In this document: piece after piece, positions 29,066-39,884 of the stretch
Position numbering within the stretch: position 1 is the first letter of the stretch
Layout of the letters: every line of letters begins with the position of its first letter
NCBI RefSeq assembly: GCF_902497625.1
Contig: NZ_CABVGX010000003.1
Coordinates: 62,001-126,000 of the forward strand
Origin: Pseudomonas fluorescens
Lineage (GTDB): Bacteria > Pseudomonadota > Gammaproteobacteria > Pseudomonadales > Pseudomonadaceae
Length of the DNA stretch: 64,000 nt
Direction: 5' to 3'
The notes under the pieces: generated by a model
Database searches by the model: none
What the model was told of the DNA's origin: nothing
The model's input: the letters and a program-made list of their open reading frames with translations, nothing else
Translations under genes and position numbers: made by a program

Positions 29066-31504
29066 TCAGGCCGGTTTGGCTTCAACCAGCGCTTCCAGCG
29101 CGATCTCCTTTTCCGCCTCCTTGAGATCTTCTTCGCTGATCATTTCCGCGATCACCCGCAAGCGTTCCACGACTCGCGCATTGACGCTGCCTTCCGGAAA
29201 TTCGCCATTCTCATCCGGCGCTCCGGCGGGCTCCCCCACCAACAGGCTCAAAGCCTCATCCGCCTGGCGCACGGCGTACACATGGAATTGCCCGGCGCGC
29301 ACCGCCGCCAGCACTTTCTCATCAAGCATCAGCGTGGCGACGTTGGCCTGGGGAATGATCGCGCCCTGCTCGCCCGTCAACCCGCGCGCTTCGCAGAGGC
29401 GGAAGAAGCCTTCGATCTTCTCGTTGACCCCGCCCACGGCCTGCACTTCACCGAACTGGTTGATCGAACCGGTGATGGCAAAGCATTGCTTGAGCGGGGT
29501 TTTCGACAGCGCCGAAATCAGCGTGCAGGCCTCACCCAGCGACGCACTGTCGCCATCGACGTAACCGTAGGATTGCTCCAGCGCGATGCTTGCGGAAATC
29601 GCCAGCGGGAATTCCTGGGCATAACGGCTGCCCAGATACCCGGTGAGGATCATCACGCCTTTGGAGTGAATCGGCTGCCCGAGGTTGACCTCACGCTCGA
29701 TGTCGACGATGCCACTGCCGCCGGGGTAGACCGTGGCGGAAATCCGTGCCGGCACACCGAACGCCGAGTCGCCGACTTCGAGCACGGTCAGACCGTTGCA
29801 CTTGCCCACGGCCGCGCCATTGGTATCGATCAGGATGATCCCGGCGAGCATGTCATCGAGAATCCGCGCCGAGACGCGCCCGGTACGCGTGGCCTTGGCC
29901 TTGAGGGCGCGTTCGATATGCCCGGCATCAGTCATTTCATCGCTGGCCAGGTGACGGATGAAATCCGCCTCGCTGACCAGTTGGAAGAGGTCGCCAATGC
30001 GCGCCGACAAACGTCCCTGGTGTTCGGCCAGACGGGCGCTGTAAGTGGCCAGACGCGCGACCGCATCGGCAGTCAGCGGCGCCATGCCTTCTTCCGAAGT
30101 GCGAGTCTTGAGCAACTGGGCGAACTGCTCGAGGCTCTCGTCGACCATCGGGATGTCTTCATCGAAGTCGACCAGAACGCGGAACATCTCCTGGAAGTCC
30201 GGATCGAGATCCTGCAGCGTGTAATACAACTGGCGGGCGCCGATGATGACAACTTTGACCTGCAGCGCAATGTTCTGCGGGGTGAGGGTCACGGTGGCCA
30301 GACGACCCAGCTCACCCAGCGGCGATTCCATTTTCAGCTTGCGTGATTGCAGCGCACGCTTGAGTGCGTCCCACACGAACGGCTCGCTGAGCATTTTCTC
30401 CGCTTCAAGAATCAGGAAACCACCGTTGGCCCGATGCAGGGCCCCCGGTCGCAACTGCCGATAGGTCGTGTAAAGCGCGCCCTGGTCAGTGCTGTATTCG
30501 ATGCGGCCGAAGAGATTTTCGTAAGTAGGATGCGGTTCGAACACCACCGGCGCGCCACCGCTGGACGAATGACCGACCACCAGGCTCGGCGCATATTGCT
30601 CTTCGAGCATCTTGCGCGCTACGGCATCCGGCTTGCTGTCATCGACCAGTTGCTCCACCACAGTCTTCAGCAGATAAACCTGCATTGCCTGCAGGTAACC
30701 GCACACCGCAGCGTTCTCGGCATACTTCTCCGAGAGTGGGGACAGTAAAGGCTGCAACGCCAGGGTGATGGTTTCTTCATTGAGGTGGCGAAGTTGATTG
30801 CTCGACTCGCGCTTCCACTGCGGCAGGCTGGCGAGCTCTTCGTTCAGACGCTCTTCCAGGCCAGAAATATCGTCGTGAAAACGCTCACGATCGGCTTCCG
30901 GCAGCTGCGCGAATTCCGCTTCGTCCAGCGCTTTGCCTTCAGCCATCGGCGTGAACGCGATGTTGCTGGCGTCGCGATACAGCGCGACGTCTTTCTCCAG
31001 CGCAAGGCGCTCGATAATGTCCAGGGCCTTGTCGTAGCGCTGATTGAAGGCACGGTCGATGGCACTTTTTTTCTGCTGGTAGGACGGATGCTCAAACACC
31101 GCAGGGAACGTCGCGAGCAGGTTGTCGATCAAGCCGTTGATGTCGCCGATGAACGCGCCGGCCGTCCCCGCCGGCAATTCCAGGGCGCGAGGCTCGCGGG
31201 GCTCATCGAAATTGTTGACGTAGACCCAATCGGACGGGGTTTGCAGGCGTTTGCCTTCGGCTTTCAAATAGCGTTTGACGAACGAGAAGCGACCAGTGCC
31301 AGGCTCGCCCATGACAAATACGTTGTAACCGGGGCGTGGCATGGCCACACCAAACTGCAAGGCTTCGACCGCACGTTCCTGGCCAAGCACACCGCGGAAG
31401 GGCTCCAATTCATTGGTGGTAGAGAAGCTGAACTGTTCAGCGGAAAACGGACGGGTCAGCGCTTCGGGCGCTAGACGCAAGCTGGCAGCAACAGGATCAG
31501 GCAT
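29066..31504 (-). CDS. Lon-like AAA+ protease (LonB/AAA_32 type)
   Basis: An 812-residue ATP-dependent protease without the classical Lon N-terminal domain. Walker A-like GEPGTGRFS lies near residue 65, followed by a long helical insertion. The proteolytic domain has the Ser-Lys dyad: Ser653 (GDSASLGE) and Lys696 (GGVNEKIEG), 43 residues apart exactly as in Lon. Homologues occur next to the same genes in P. aeruginosa (PA4576 by recall). The substrates are unknown; in P. aeruginosa such Lon-like proteins (for example AsrA) affect stress responses. It appears to be monocistronic. Confidence 0.9.
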   Translation of the reverse strand: MPDPVAASLRLAPEALTRPFSAEQFSFSTTNELEPFRGVLGQERAVEALQFGVAMPRPGYNVFVMGEPGTGRFSFVKRYLKAEGKRLQTPSDWVYVNNFDEPREPRALELPAGTAGAFIGDINGLIDNLLATFPAVFEHPSYQQKKSAIDRAFNQRYDKALDIIERLALEKDVALYRDASNIAFTPMAEGKALDEAEFAQLPEADRERFHDDISGLEERLNEELASLPQWKRESSNQLRHLNEETITLALQPLLSPLSEKYAENAAVCGYLQAMQVYLLKTVVEQLVDDSKPDAVARKMLEEQYAPSLVVGHSSSGGAPVVFEPHPTYENLFGRIEYSTDQGALYTTYRQLRPGALHRANGGFLILEAEKMLSEPFVWDALKRALQSRKLKMESPLGELGRLATVTLTPQNIALQVKVVIIGARQLYYTLQDLDPDFQEMFRVLVDFDEDIPMVDESLEQFAQLLKTRTSEEGMAPLTADAVARLATYSARLAEHQGRLSARIGDLFQLVSEADFIRHLASDEMTDAGHIERALKAKATRTGRVSARILDDMLAGIILIDTNGAAVGKCNGLTVLEVGDSAFGVPARISATVYPGGSGIVDIEREVNLGQPIHSKGVMILTGYLGSRYAQEFPLAISASIALEQSYGYVDGDSASLGEACTLISALSKTPLKQCFAITGSINQFGEVQAVGGVNEKIEGFFRLCEARGLTGEQGAIIPQANVATLMLDEKVLAAVRAGQFHVYAVRQADEALSLLVGEPAGAPDENGEFPEGSVNARVVERLRVIAEMISEEDLKEAEKEIALEALVEAKPA

Positions 31505-31779
31505 CGGGCTTCCTTACATCAGGCGGGGCAGATAGCGGCATTCTGGCGCTGCCCGTGCCTCACTGGCAAGGCGCGCCTTTGACAAAGCATAGCCAAGCGC
31601 GGATTGCCCGACAGGTCGCGGGTCAGACAATGCTTTCGATGAATGTTTCGTAAAATGTCACGGAACCCTTGGAACCTGCCTAAACTCCAAATTGCGCGGC
31701 TGGAACAATAACCGGCCCACTGGCGCCAGATCGGGCCAGACCCTTTGTCCATTGGTATGCACATAAAGAGAACAAAGCT

Positions 31780-32268
31780 ATGAAACGGATTCTTCTCGGT
31801 ACTCTCTTCACCGCTGTATCCATCAACGCCATGGCTCAAGCGCCTGGCGGCCCGGATTGCGGTTGGGGCAACATGCTGTTCGAAGGTCAGCGTGGCACTC
31901 CGGCTCACTTCCTGGCATCCACCACTAACGGCACTTCCGGCAACGCAACATTCGGCATGACCTCGGGTACCAACGGTTGCTCGACCAATGCGTCGCTGAC
32001 CTACGGCGGCAAATCCTGGCTGGCCATGAATGGCATGATGAATGAGCTGTCCGAAGATATGGCTAAAGGTCAGGGCGAAGCGCTGACTACTTACGCCGTA
32101 GTACTGGGCGTGGCGCCGGAAGACCGTGCGCACTTCGCTGCTGTGACTCACGAGCACTTCCAGCAGATCTTCAGCAAAGCTGACGTGACCGCTGAAGACG
32201 TGCATACCAACACTGTGTCCGTTTTGAAGAACGATGCTCGTCTGGCCAAATACGCCACTCAAGCATAA
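31780..32268 (+). CDS. DUF3015 secreted protein
   Basis: A 162-residue protein with signal peptide MKRILLGTLFTAVSINAMAQ. The mature part has the DUF3015 pattern PDCGWGNMLFEGQRGTP and a single later Cys (TNGCSTN), which could pair with the first. The family is common in pseudomonads and of unknown function. The gene has its own terminator, and 275 bases of upstream sequence separate it from the divergent Lon-like gene. Confidence 0.88.
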   Translation: MKRILLGTLFTAVSINAMAQAPGGPDCGWGNMLFEGQRGTPAHFLASTTNGTSGNATFGMTSGTNGCSTNASLTYGGKSWLAMNGMMNELSEDMAKGQGEALTTYAVVLGVAPEDRAHFAAVTHEHFQQIFSKADVTAEDVHTNTVSVLKNDARLAKYATQA

Positions 32269-32277
32269 GCTCCACCC

Positions 32278-32308
32278 GCCCGTTCCTCTCGAGGAGCGGG
32301 TTTTGTTT
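32278..32308 (+). terminator. Terminator of the DUF3015 gene
   Basis: The stem CCCGTTCCTC-TC-GAGGAGCGGG (one G-T pair) is followed by TTTTGTTTT. Confidence 0.8.
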
Positions 32309-32340
32309 TCTGGACCTGCCCTCTTGGGCAATGCCAACCG

Positions 32341-32428
32341 TGTAGGAGCTGTCGAGTGCTACGAGGCTGCGATCTTTGATATTCAGGATCAAAAGACCGC
32401 AGCCTCGTAGCACTCGACAGTTCCTACA
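32341..32428. repeat. Long REP inverted repeat, GTAGGAGCTG family
   Basis: The arms are TGTAGGAGCTGTCGAGTGCT... and its nearly perfect inverse, each about 37 bases around a 14-base loop. Within the arms the usual GCCGAAGG core is replaced by GTCGAGTGCTACGAGG. Confidence 0.85.
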
Positions 32429-32481
32429 GGCGATGGCATAAACCGCCCTGGTCTTTATTTTTTCGACTTAAGTTGCCCACT

Positions 32482-34335
32482 ATGCTCAAACGCCTTGCCT
32501 GGCTGGCGCTCTGTGTCTGCGCCCCGCTGTCCGCCGCGCCACATATCGACAATCAACGTTTGCAGCAACTGGCCAACGATCCCTTCTGGATTTCTCTGGG
32601 TCATTACGAAACCGCCAAACTCGGCGGCTGGCGCAGCTATGTCAGCGACCGCAAATTCTTTCTCGCGGCCGACGGCAACGAACATCCTGACCGCGAACTG
32701 GCGGCAACCGTGCAAGCGCTGTACGGGCCTGCCAGTGCCGGCGAACAACACGCTCAATGCGTCTATCCGGCGCGCACCCGCTGGCTCAAGGCCCAACTTA
32801 ACCTGACCGACCTGCCGACGCCGCAGTGCGCCGAGTTCAAGCAATGGTTCAAGGACGTGTCGCCGCACAGCACGGTAATGATCTTTCCTGCGGCCTATCT
32901 GAACAGCCCGTCGTCGATGTTCGGCCACACCTTGCTGCGCATCGACCAGGCCGATGTGCAAACCGACAAGACCGCGCTGCTCAGTTATGCGATCAACTTC
33001 GGTGCTTACATTGAAGGCTCGGACAACAGCATTCTGTATGCCTGGAAAGGTTTGATGGGTGGTTATCCGGGTTTGTTCGCGCTCGTGCCCTACCAAGAGA
33101 AACTTTCGGAATACCGCAGCCTGGAAAACCGTGATCTGTGGGAATACCGCCTGAACCTGACCCAGGCGGAAACCGAGCGCATGGTCGAGCACGTCTGGGA
33201 ACTCAAGCAGATCCAGTTCGATTATTTTTTCTTCGACGAAAACTGCTCCTATCGTTTGCTGGAGCTGCTGCAAGTGGCACGGCCGGGTCTGCGCCTGACG
33301 GAACAATTCCCGCTGACTGCGATTCCGACCGACACTGTAAAAGCGGTGAAAGAGGCCGGGCTGGTCGAATCAATTCAGTACCGTCCTTCCCGCGAGCGTG
33401 AGCTGCTGAGTCGCGCCGAACCGCTCGATCCTGAAGAGCAACAGTGGGTGCTGAAAGTCAGCGCTGACCAGAAACAGCTACAGGATCCGGCCTTCAAGGC
33501 GCAGCCCCGCGACCGCCAGGCGCTGATCATTGATGCCGCCTACCGTCTGGAACGCTACCGCGCCAACGGTCAGGAACGCGATGCGAATCGAGCGCAGCGC
33601 AGCTTTGAATTGTTGCGAGCTATCAATCAGAACCCTGCGCCGGAACTGGACATTGCGCAACCGGGTCTGCCCGAGAACGGTCATGAATCGCGCACCTGGC
33701 AGGCCGGCATCGGTACGCGCGGCGATCAAGCCTTTGGCGAATATGGCCTGCGCATGGCGTATCACGATCTCAACGACAATGCCGAGAGCTTCCCGCTGGG
33801 CGCGCAGATCGAGATTTTGCAGATGAAACTGCGTCAGTACGAAGGCAATAACTGGCAATTGCAGCAACTGGATCTGGCGACGATTCGCTCGCTGACTCCG
33901 CGCAATGAGCTGTTACAGCCGCTGTCGTGGCAAGTCACCGGCGGCCTGGAGCGAGTGCCGGGCAAGCACGACGACGAAACCCTGGTCAGCCACGTCAATG
34001 GCGGCGCTGGCGGTACCTGGCAACTGAGCGAAGACATGCTCGGTTTCGCGTTGGGCACTGTGCGCGTCGAGCACAACAACGACTTCGCCGAATTCATCTC
34101 GCCGGCAGCAGGTTTCAACAGCGGTGTGTTGTGGCAGAACCCGTTAGGCAATTTCAGCCTGGAAGCCAGGGGCGATTTCTTTACCAATGGCGAAGTACGC
34201 CGCAGCGTCAGTCTGAATCAGCAATGGGAATTGTCGCGCAACCTCGGCTTGCGCCTGAGTGCCCAACGCGAATTCAGCCACCTCGCCTCGCCGGAAAACG
34301 AAGTGATGCTTGAAGTGAAGTGGTATCACTATTGA
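32482..34335 (+). CDS. DUF4105 (Lnb N-terminal-like) envelope protein
   Basis: A 617-residue exported protein. A signal peptide covers about residues 1-20 (MLKRLAWLALCVCAPLSAA). The DUF4105 domain in the first half has HSTVMIFPAAYLNSPSSMFGHTLLRI and DENCSYRLLELL, with conserved His and Cys that suggest a papain-like (NlpC-type) active site. The second half (from about residue 400) is made of alternating strands and ends in KWYHY, an aromatic C-terminus typical of outer-membrane barrels. I infer a periplasmic enzyme fused to a barrel; the substrate is unknown. I used the ATG at 32482 rather than the TTG at 32473. Confidence 0.82.
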   Translation: MLKRLAWLALCVCAPLSAAPHIDNQRLQQLANDPFWISLGHYETAKLGGWRSYVSDRKFFLAADGNEHPDRELAATVQALYGPASAGEQHAQCVYPARTRWLKAQLNLTDLPTPQCAEFKQWFKDVSPHSTVMIFPAAYLNSPSSMFGHTLLRIDQADVQTDKTALLSYAINFGAYIEGSDNSILYAWKGLMGGYPGLFALVPYQEKLSEYRSLENRDLWEYRLNLTQAETERMVEHVWELKQIQFDYFFFDENCSYRLLELLQVARPGLRLTEQFPLTAIPTDTVKAVKEAGLVESIQYRPSRERELLSRAEPLDPEEQQWVLKVSADQKQLQDPAFKAQPRDRQALIIDAAYRLERYRANGQERDANRAQRSFELLRAINQNPAPELDIAQPGLPENGHESRTWQAGIGTRGDQAFGEYGLRMAYHDLNDNAESFPLGAQIEILQMKLRQYEGNNWQLQQLDLATIRSLTPRNELLQPLSWQVTGGLERVPGKHDDETLVSHVNGGAGGTWQLSEDMLGFALGTVRVEHNNDFAEFISPAAGFNSGVLWQNPLGNFSLEARGDFFTNGEVRRSVSLNQQWELSRNLGLRLSAQREFSHLASPENEVMLEVKWYHY

Positions 34336-34345
34336 TCCAGGCTTT

Positions 34346-34411
34346 GCAGGAGCCGGCTTGCTGGCGATAGCGATTTCGAATACGCCATCGCTGGGCAAGC
34401 CCGGCTCTTAC
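34346..34411. repeat. REP pair, divergent copy
   Basis: GCAGGAGCCGGCTTGCTGGCGATAGCG and the inverse CGCCATCGCTGGGCAAGCCCGGCTC form an imperfect hairpin just after the DUF4105 gene. Confidence 0.65.
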
Positions 34412-34497
34412 GGTACTTAACCATTCGCCCACACCTGAGATTGGGTGAAACCAATGCCCGATGCCATGGCCCAAATCCTTATGAAGGGAGAAAAACC

Positions 34498-36344
<1,847 letters not shown>

Positions 36345-36493
36345 TTATTGTCGTTGGAAAAGATTTGGCCGGACTTTACCAAACACATGACGCACAAGAA
36401 CAGTGCGAAATGTCGCATTTAAGAAACTAAATGGTGCAATTAATGTAAATCCCACGCTTTAATCAATGCAGCAGTGCGCTGAAATAGAGCCAA

Positions 36494-36526
36494 ACAAAAA
36501 GGGCATGCTCCCTGATGAGCACGCCC
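36494..36526 (-). terminator. Terminator of the accessory operon
   Basis: On the minus strand GGGCGTGCTC-ATCAGG-GAGCATGCCC (one G-T pair) is followed by TTTTTGTTT. It lies 45 bases after the aminotransferase stop and ahead of gdhA. Confidence 0.88.
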
Positions 36527-36571
36527 CCGCTGACCCACCCGGGGTAGTCAAAAGAGCGTGCTCAGGGTGAA

Positions 36572-37855
36572 CTATCGATAATCCGGATGTTGTGCTATCG
36601 CCAGCAGTACACTCACTACCAATACTTGGGTCGCAACACCTAGCGACTCGTCATCCAGATAGGTGGGTGCCAGTCGAATAGTGCTGTCTCGATGATCATT
36701 GCCACCTGGATGGGTCGCACCGGCATGCGTCAATGCCACGCCCACCTGCAGCGCAAGCTCAACCGCGCGCCGCGCACAGCCTTCAGGCAAGTGCAAAGTT
36801 ACAAAATATCCGCCTTTCGGGCTCGTCCAGCTCACCTCATCAACGCCATCAAACCCGTTCGAAAGTTCGGCTTCAAGGCGTTCAAACTTGGGCGCGAGCA
36901 ACGCACGGTGTTTTTTCATGTGATCCAGCAAACCGTTGCTGTCGCAAAAAAATAGCAAATGGCGCAGCTGGTTGACTTTATCCGGGCCGATGGTGCGACA
37001 TTTGCGGTGACTCAACCACCAGGCGAGGTTGGCGGGTGAGGAGCCGATAAACGCCAAGCCCGCACCGGGCAAGATCATCTTCGAGGTCGAAGCGAAAATA
37101 ATGCACCGATCGGCGTGCCCGGCTTTTTCACACATCTGTGCAATGGGTTGGTTCTGCACTTCATGGTCCGTCAGATGGTGAACAGCATAAGCATTATCCC
37201 AGAGCAGGACGAAATCCTTTGCTGCTGTGGGCATCTGGGCGAGCCTTTCCACAGTTTCACTGCAGTAAACGGTGCCGGTGGGATTACTGTATTTGGGTAC
37301 GCACCACATCCCTTTTATCGCCGGGTCTGACGCGACCAGACGTTCAACCCGATTCATGTCTGGACCTGACTCACCCATAGGAACGGTAATCATCTCGATG
37401 TTGAATTCATCACACATCGAAAAATGGCGGTCATACCCCGGAACGGGGCAGAGAAACTTTATAACCGGCTCCTTCCCCCAAGGTCTGGGGCTGGTGCACA
37501 GTCCATGAGTGAATGCGTAACCGAGCGTCTCGTGCATCAGTGCGAGGCTGGAGTTCTCACCTACGGCGATCTGTTCCGCGGGTAATCCGAGCAGCGGCTG
37601 CGCAACCATCTCCCTGAGCTCGGGCATACCTTGCAAACAACCATAATTGCGCCAGTCGATAGCGTTTCGGGAAACGAAGTCCACTGTGCCGGGTAATGAC
37701 AGGTAGGGAGTAGCCAGCTCCAACTGCGCAAGTGAGGGCAAGCCCCGTGTCATGTTAATGTCCAGTGCCGCTGCTTTTGCCCGGGAATAGCAGGTTTCAA
37801 GCTCTGCAAGCGTGAGCCGGCACGGGGACTCGTTGAAGCCCGTAAAAATATCCAT
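36572..37855 (-). CDS. Fold-type I PLP aminotransferase (Asp_aminotransf/MocR-like family)
   Basis: A 427-residue aminotransferase resembling the subgroup-1c aspartate aminotransferases (PF12897). Characteristic features are DINMTRGLPSLAQLELA near the N-terminus, NPTGTVYC, LLWDNAYAVHHL and the PLP Lys259 in FASTSKMILPGAG. The C-terminal RLAPTYLDDESL carries the carboxylate-binding Arg. The substrate may be aspartate or another amino acid; sequence alone does not tell. It is the last gene of the four-gene operon 39884-36572, and its base composition is lower in G+C than that of flanking genes. It is probably not a housekeeping transaminase here. Confidence 0.85.
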   Translation of the reverse strand: MDIFTGFNESPCRLTLAELETCYSRAKAAALDINMTRGLPSLAQLELATPYLSLPGTVDFVSRNAIDWRNYGCLQGMPELREMVAQPLLGLPAEQIAVGENSSLALMHETLGYAFTHGLCTSPRPWGKEPVIKFLCPVPGYDRHFSMCDEFNIEMITVPMGESGPDMNRVERLVASDPAIKGMWCVPKYSNPTGTVYCSETVERLAQMPTAAKDFVLLWDNAYAVHHLTDHEVQNQPIAQMCEKAGHADRCIIFASTSKMILPGAGLAFIGSSPANLAWWLSHRKCRTIGPDKVNQLRHLLFFCDSNGLLDHMKKHRALLAPKFERLEAELSNGFDGVDEVSWTSPKGGYFVTLHLPEGCARRAVELALQVGVALTHAGATHPGGNDHRDSTIRLAPTYLDDESLGVATQVLVVSVLLAIAQHPDYR

Positions 37856-37893
37856 TTAATTACCTTGATAGTTTTAAAGTGTGCATCCCGCAC

Positions 37894-38229
37894 TCAAGTC
37901 AGATATAAAATACTTCCATACAATGTCGCGCAGCAGAACAGAGATTTGATGACGCTGCGTGAAACAGCTGCAACTAAGAATGCAAGCACAATGATTATTA
38001 TCTTGACGATTTGATCACCTTCAAGGTGACCCATCCAGTGTCCAAACAGTGCATCACCAAATGCGATGGAATAGATGATTCCACCCGTGACTGCGCAAGC
38101 AGCATAACTCAAAAAAACATAAACGCTTCCGTCCCCGCTCACTTTGAATTTGCGGAAAATCAACACTGGCAGAAAACGCAAGCCGTACGACACGCTGGCA
38201 GCAACTAAAATCAAAGTCCAGTTATTCAT
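37894..38229 (-). CDS. azlD: AzlD-family amino-acid exporter, small subunit
   Basis: A 111-residue membrane protein with four hydrophobic segments (start MNNWTLILVAASVSYGLRFLPV; then YVFLSYAACAVTGGIIYSIA; VKIIIIVLAFLVAAVSRSV). The RFLPV motif after helix 1 is typical of AzlD/BrnE. AzlCD and BrnFE pairs export branched-chain amino acids, methionine and toxic analogues. The start overlaps the azlC stop as ATGA. A gap of 38 bases separates it from the aminotransferase. Confidence 0.88.
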   Translation of the reverse strand: MNNWTLILVAASVSYGLRFLPVLIFRKFKVSGDGSVYVFLSYAACAVTGGIIYSIAFGDALFGHWMGHLEGDQIVKIIIIVLAFLVAAVSRSVIKSLFCCATLYGSILYLT

Positions 38230-38945
38230 GGAGTTTTCCCAGTAACCCTGTCAGCGAACAAAAACACGGCCCCCAACAATAGCGGGACAATAAACACATG
38301 ATAGACACCGACCCAGGCGCCCACGACCGGAGTGGCTGCAAACCCGATCGCGGTAGCCGCGACAGGTCGCCACTTTGGCCAGGACATTCCCACAAGTGCA
38401 GTAAAGTGAATGGGTAATATCATAGCGATCACTGCGTAGGCGGTGACACCCAGATCGGCCCGTATTATGTAACCCAGTAGCGTGGCCAACATCGCGACGA
38501 ACAAACTCGACAACCCACATCCCAGAAAATAGCGATAATTATCGTGAACGTCTTTTTTTCTAGCATTGGCCAGTGTAAATGTCGAGACAGATAACAACTG
38601 CACCGACCACATCATTTTCGCCATAGAGACGGACTTGAAGTGTTCACACAGCACGGACGACATGATCATGAACCGAAAATTCACCAATAGCGTAACCATT
38701 ACCAAGGCCCAGATACCGATACTCCCATCGGACTGACCAATAAACACTTGGAGAGGCGCTGCGTGAACAGCCAATGTCATCACGACTGATTGAATCAACG
38801 TGAATCCGGCCGAGGCCAGTAAAACGCCGATGGAAAAAAACATGAACGTAAAAGCCAGGCAAACTGGCAAAGAATCAATACAACCTTTTACAAAGGCATC
38901 ATTTCTAATACGGATTATTTTTTCTTGAAAAGAGCTCACAGGCAT
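38226..38945 (-). CDS. azlC: AzlC-family amino-acid exporter, large subunit
   Basis: A 239-residue inner-membrane protein with about seven hydrophobic segments. AzlC features include the N-terminal KGCIDSLPVCLAFTFMFFSIG, the loop APLQVFIG and the middle VTLLVNFRFMIMSSVLC. In the usual family pattern the LNxRxxxmg motif binds near helix 3-4; here it reads VNFRFMIMS. It is coupled to azlD by ATGA overlap and forms the exporter with it. The coding sequence has AT-rich stretches (for example the line 38521-38580 has only about 22 G+C in 60). Confidence 0.9.
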   Translation of the reverse strand: MPVSSFQEKIIRIRNDAFVKGCIDSLPVCLAFTFMFFSIGVLLASAGFTLIQSVVMTLAVHAAPLQVFIGQSDGSIGIWALVMVTLLVNFRFMIMSSVLCEHFKSVSMAKMMWSVQLLSVSTFTLANARKKDVHDNYRYFLGCGLSSLFVAMLATLLGYIIRADLGVTAYAVIAMILPIHFTALVGMSWPKWRPVAATAIGFAATPVVGAWVGVYHVFIVPLLLGAVFLFADRVTGKTP

Positions 38946-39017
38946 TCACCTTGACTTGCTGGAATCAGCACATCTTCTAAGGAAATCATTCCAGGCAACC
39001 TGAACACGATCCCGTCG

Positions 39018-39884
39018 TCAGATGCGACCTTCAGAAGTCTGGCCAGGGAGGTTGTTCAGGTACGCAAGGCTTTCGGACAGCGTGCTGCCACGGGTTTCGA
39101 AGCCTATCAAGCCTCTCCACTGATGTTTATGTATCGCCTGGACGAGACCAGGATAATCGAGTGTTCCCCGGCCCAGCGGGAAGTGCGAGTCGCGCTCACC
39201 TTTGTTGTCACTGAAAGACATACCCACCACATGCCGGTGCAATCGCTCAAAAACTTCGACAGGATTCCCGCCGTTGACATGGGCGTGAGATACATCGAAG
39301 AAGAACTTCAGACCCGGCACGCTATCCAACACCTCCGCATATTCTTCCTCCGTAACGCACACATAATAAAACGGATGGAATTTCGTGTAGTTGCTCAGAT
39401 TCTCCAGCCATATCTCTACGTTTCGCTGACTGGCGTAATCAACAAGCTCGAGCAGATTATCGATGAGCATCGTCAACCCCAATCGACGAGCTTCAATGAC
39501 CAGACGAGGCTCCACGATCCCGCCGCCATGAACGATGACAGGTGCACCGCCCAACGATGCACTCAGGTCCACCTCACGCTTAATATAATCAAGCGCCGCA
39601 CCCCCCAACTCCCGAACGTCGCTCCCCAGAGGCGCCTTGAAGTTTCCGTGATATATGGGCTCTACACTGAGTCGCTGTATTGTTTCGAGCAGGGCGTCTA
39701 TTCGACCAGCCGTCCAGTCGGAAGGACGCTCTCCCGGCAAGCTACCGTCGATATACCAATGGCTATATCCTTGAGCGGCAGCCTCCAGCGCTCCTTGCTC
39801 TGCCCTTAAATAGTTCTGCTGAGCGGCGCCTGCCATATACCCAGGCCACCTGTCAGCACGGACATCTGCATTATCAATTTCCAT
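39018..39884 (-). CDS. TIM-barrel sugar-phosphate isomerase/epimerase-like protein
   Basis: A 288-residue AP-endonuclease-2/xylose-isomerase-like barrel. Likely metal ligands and catalytic residues are Glu161 (LENLSN), Asp197 and His200 (FFDVSHAH), His234 (RDSHFPLG) and Glu263 (GFET), the usual Glu-Asp-His-Glu set of IolE/IolI-type enzymes. Also typical are VIVHGGG and GRGTLDYPGL. These enzymes isomerise or dehydrate sugars, inositols, hydroxypyruvate or tagatose derivatives; the substrate here is unknown. It is the first gene of the operon, 72 bases ahead of azlC, with an AT-rich leader upstream. Confidence 0.88.
   Translation of the reverse strand: MEIDNADVRADRWPGYMAGAAQQNYLRAEQGALEAAAQGYSHWYIDGSLPGERPSDWTAGRIDALLETIQRLSVEPIYHGNFKAPLGSDVRELGGAALDYIKREVDLSASLGGAPVIVHGGGIVEPRLVIEARRLGLTMLIDNLLELVDYASQRNVEIWLENLSNYTKFHPFYYVCVTEEEYAEVLDSVPGLKFFFDVSHAHVNGGNPVEVFERLHRHVVGMSFSDNKGERDSHFPLGRGTLDYPGLVQAIHKHQWRGLIGFETRGSTLSESLAYLNNLPGQTSEGRI

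Noticed and set aside
29282..30346. 354-codon plus-strand frame over the Lon-like gene
   Set aside because: Antisense shadow; the minus-strand gene has a complete Ser-Lys dyad and proper length.
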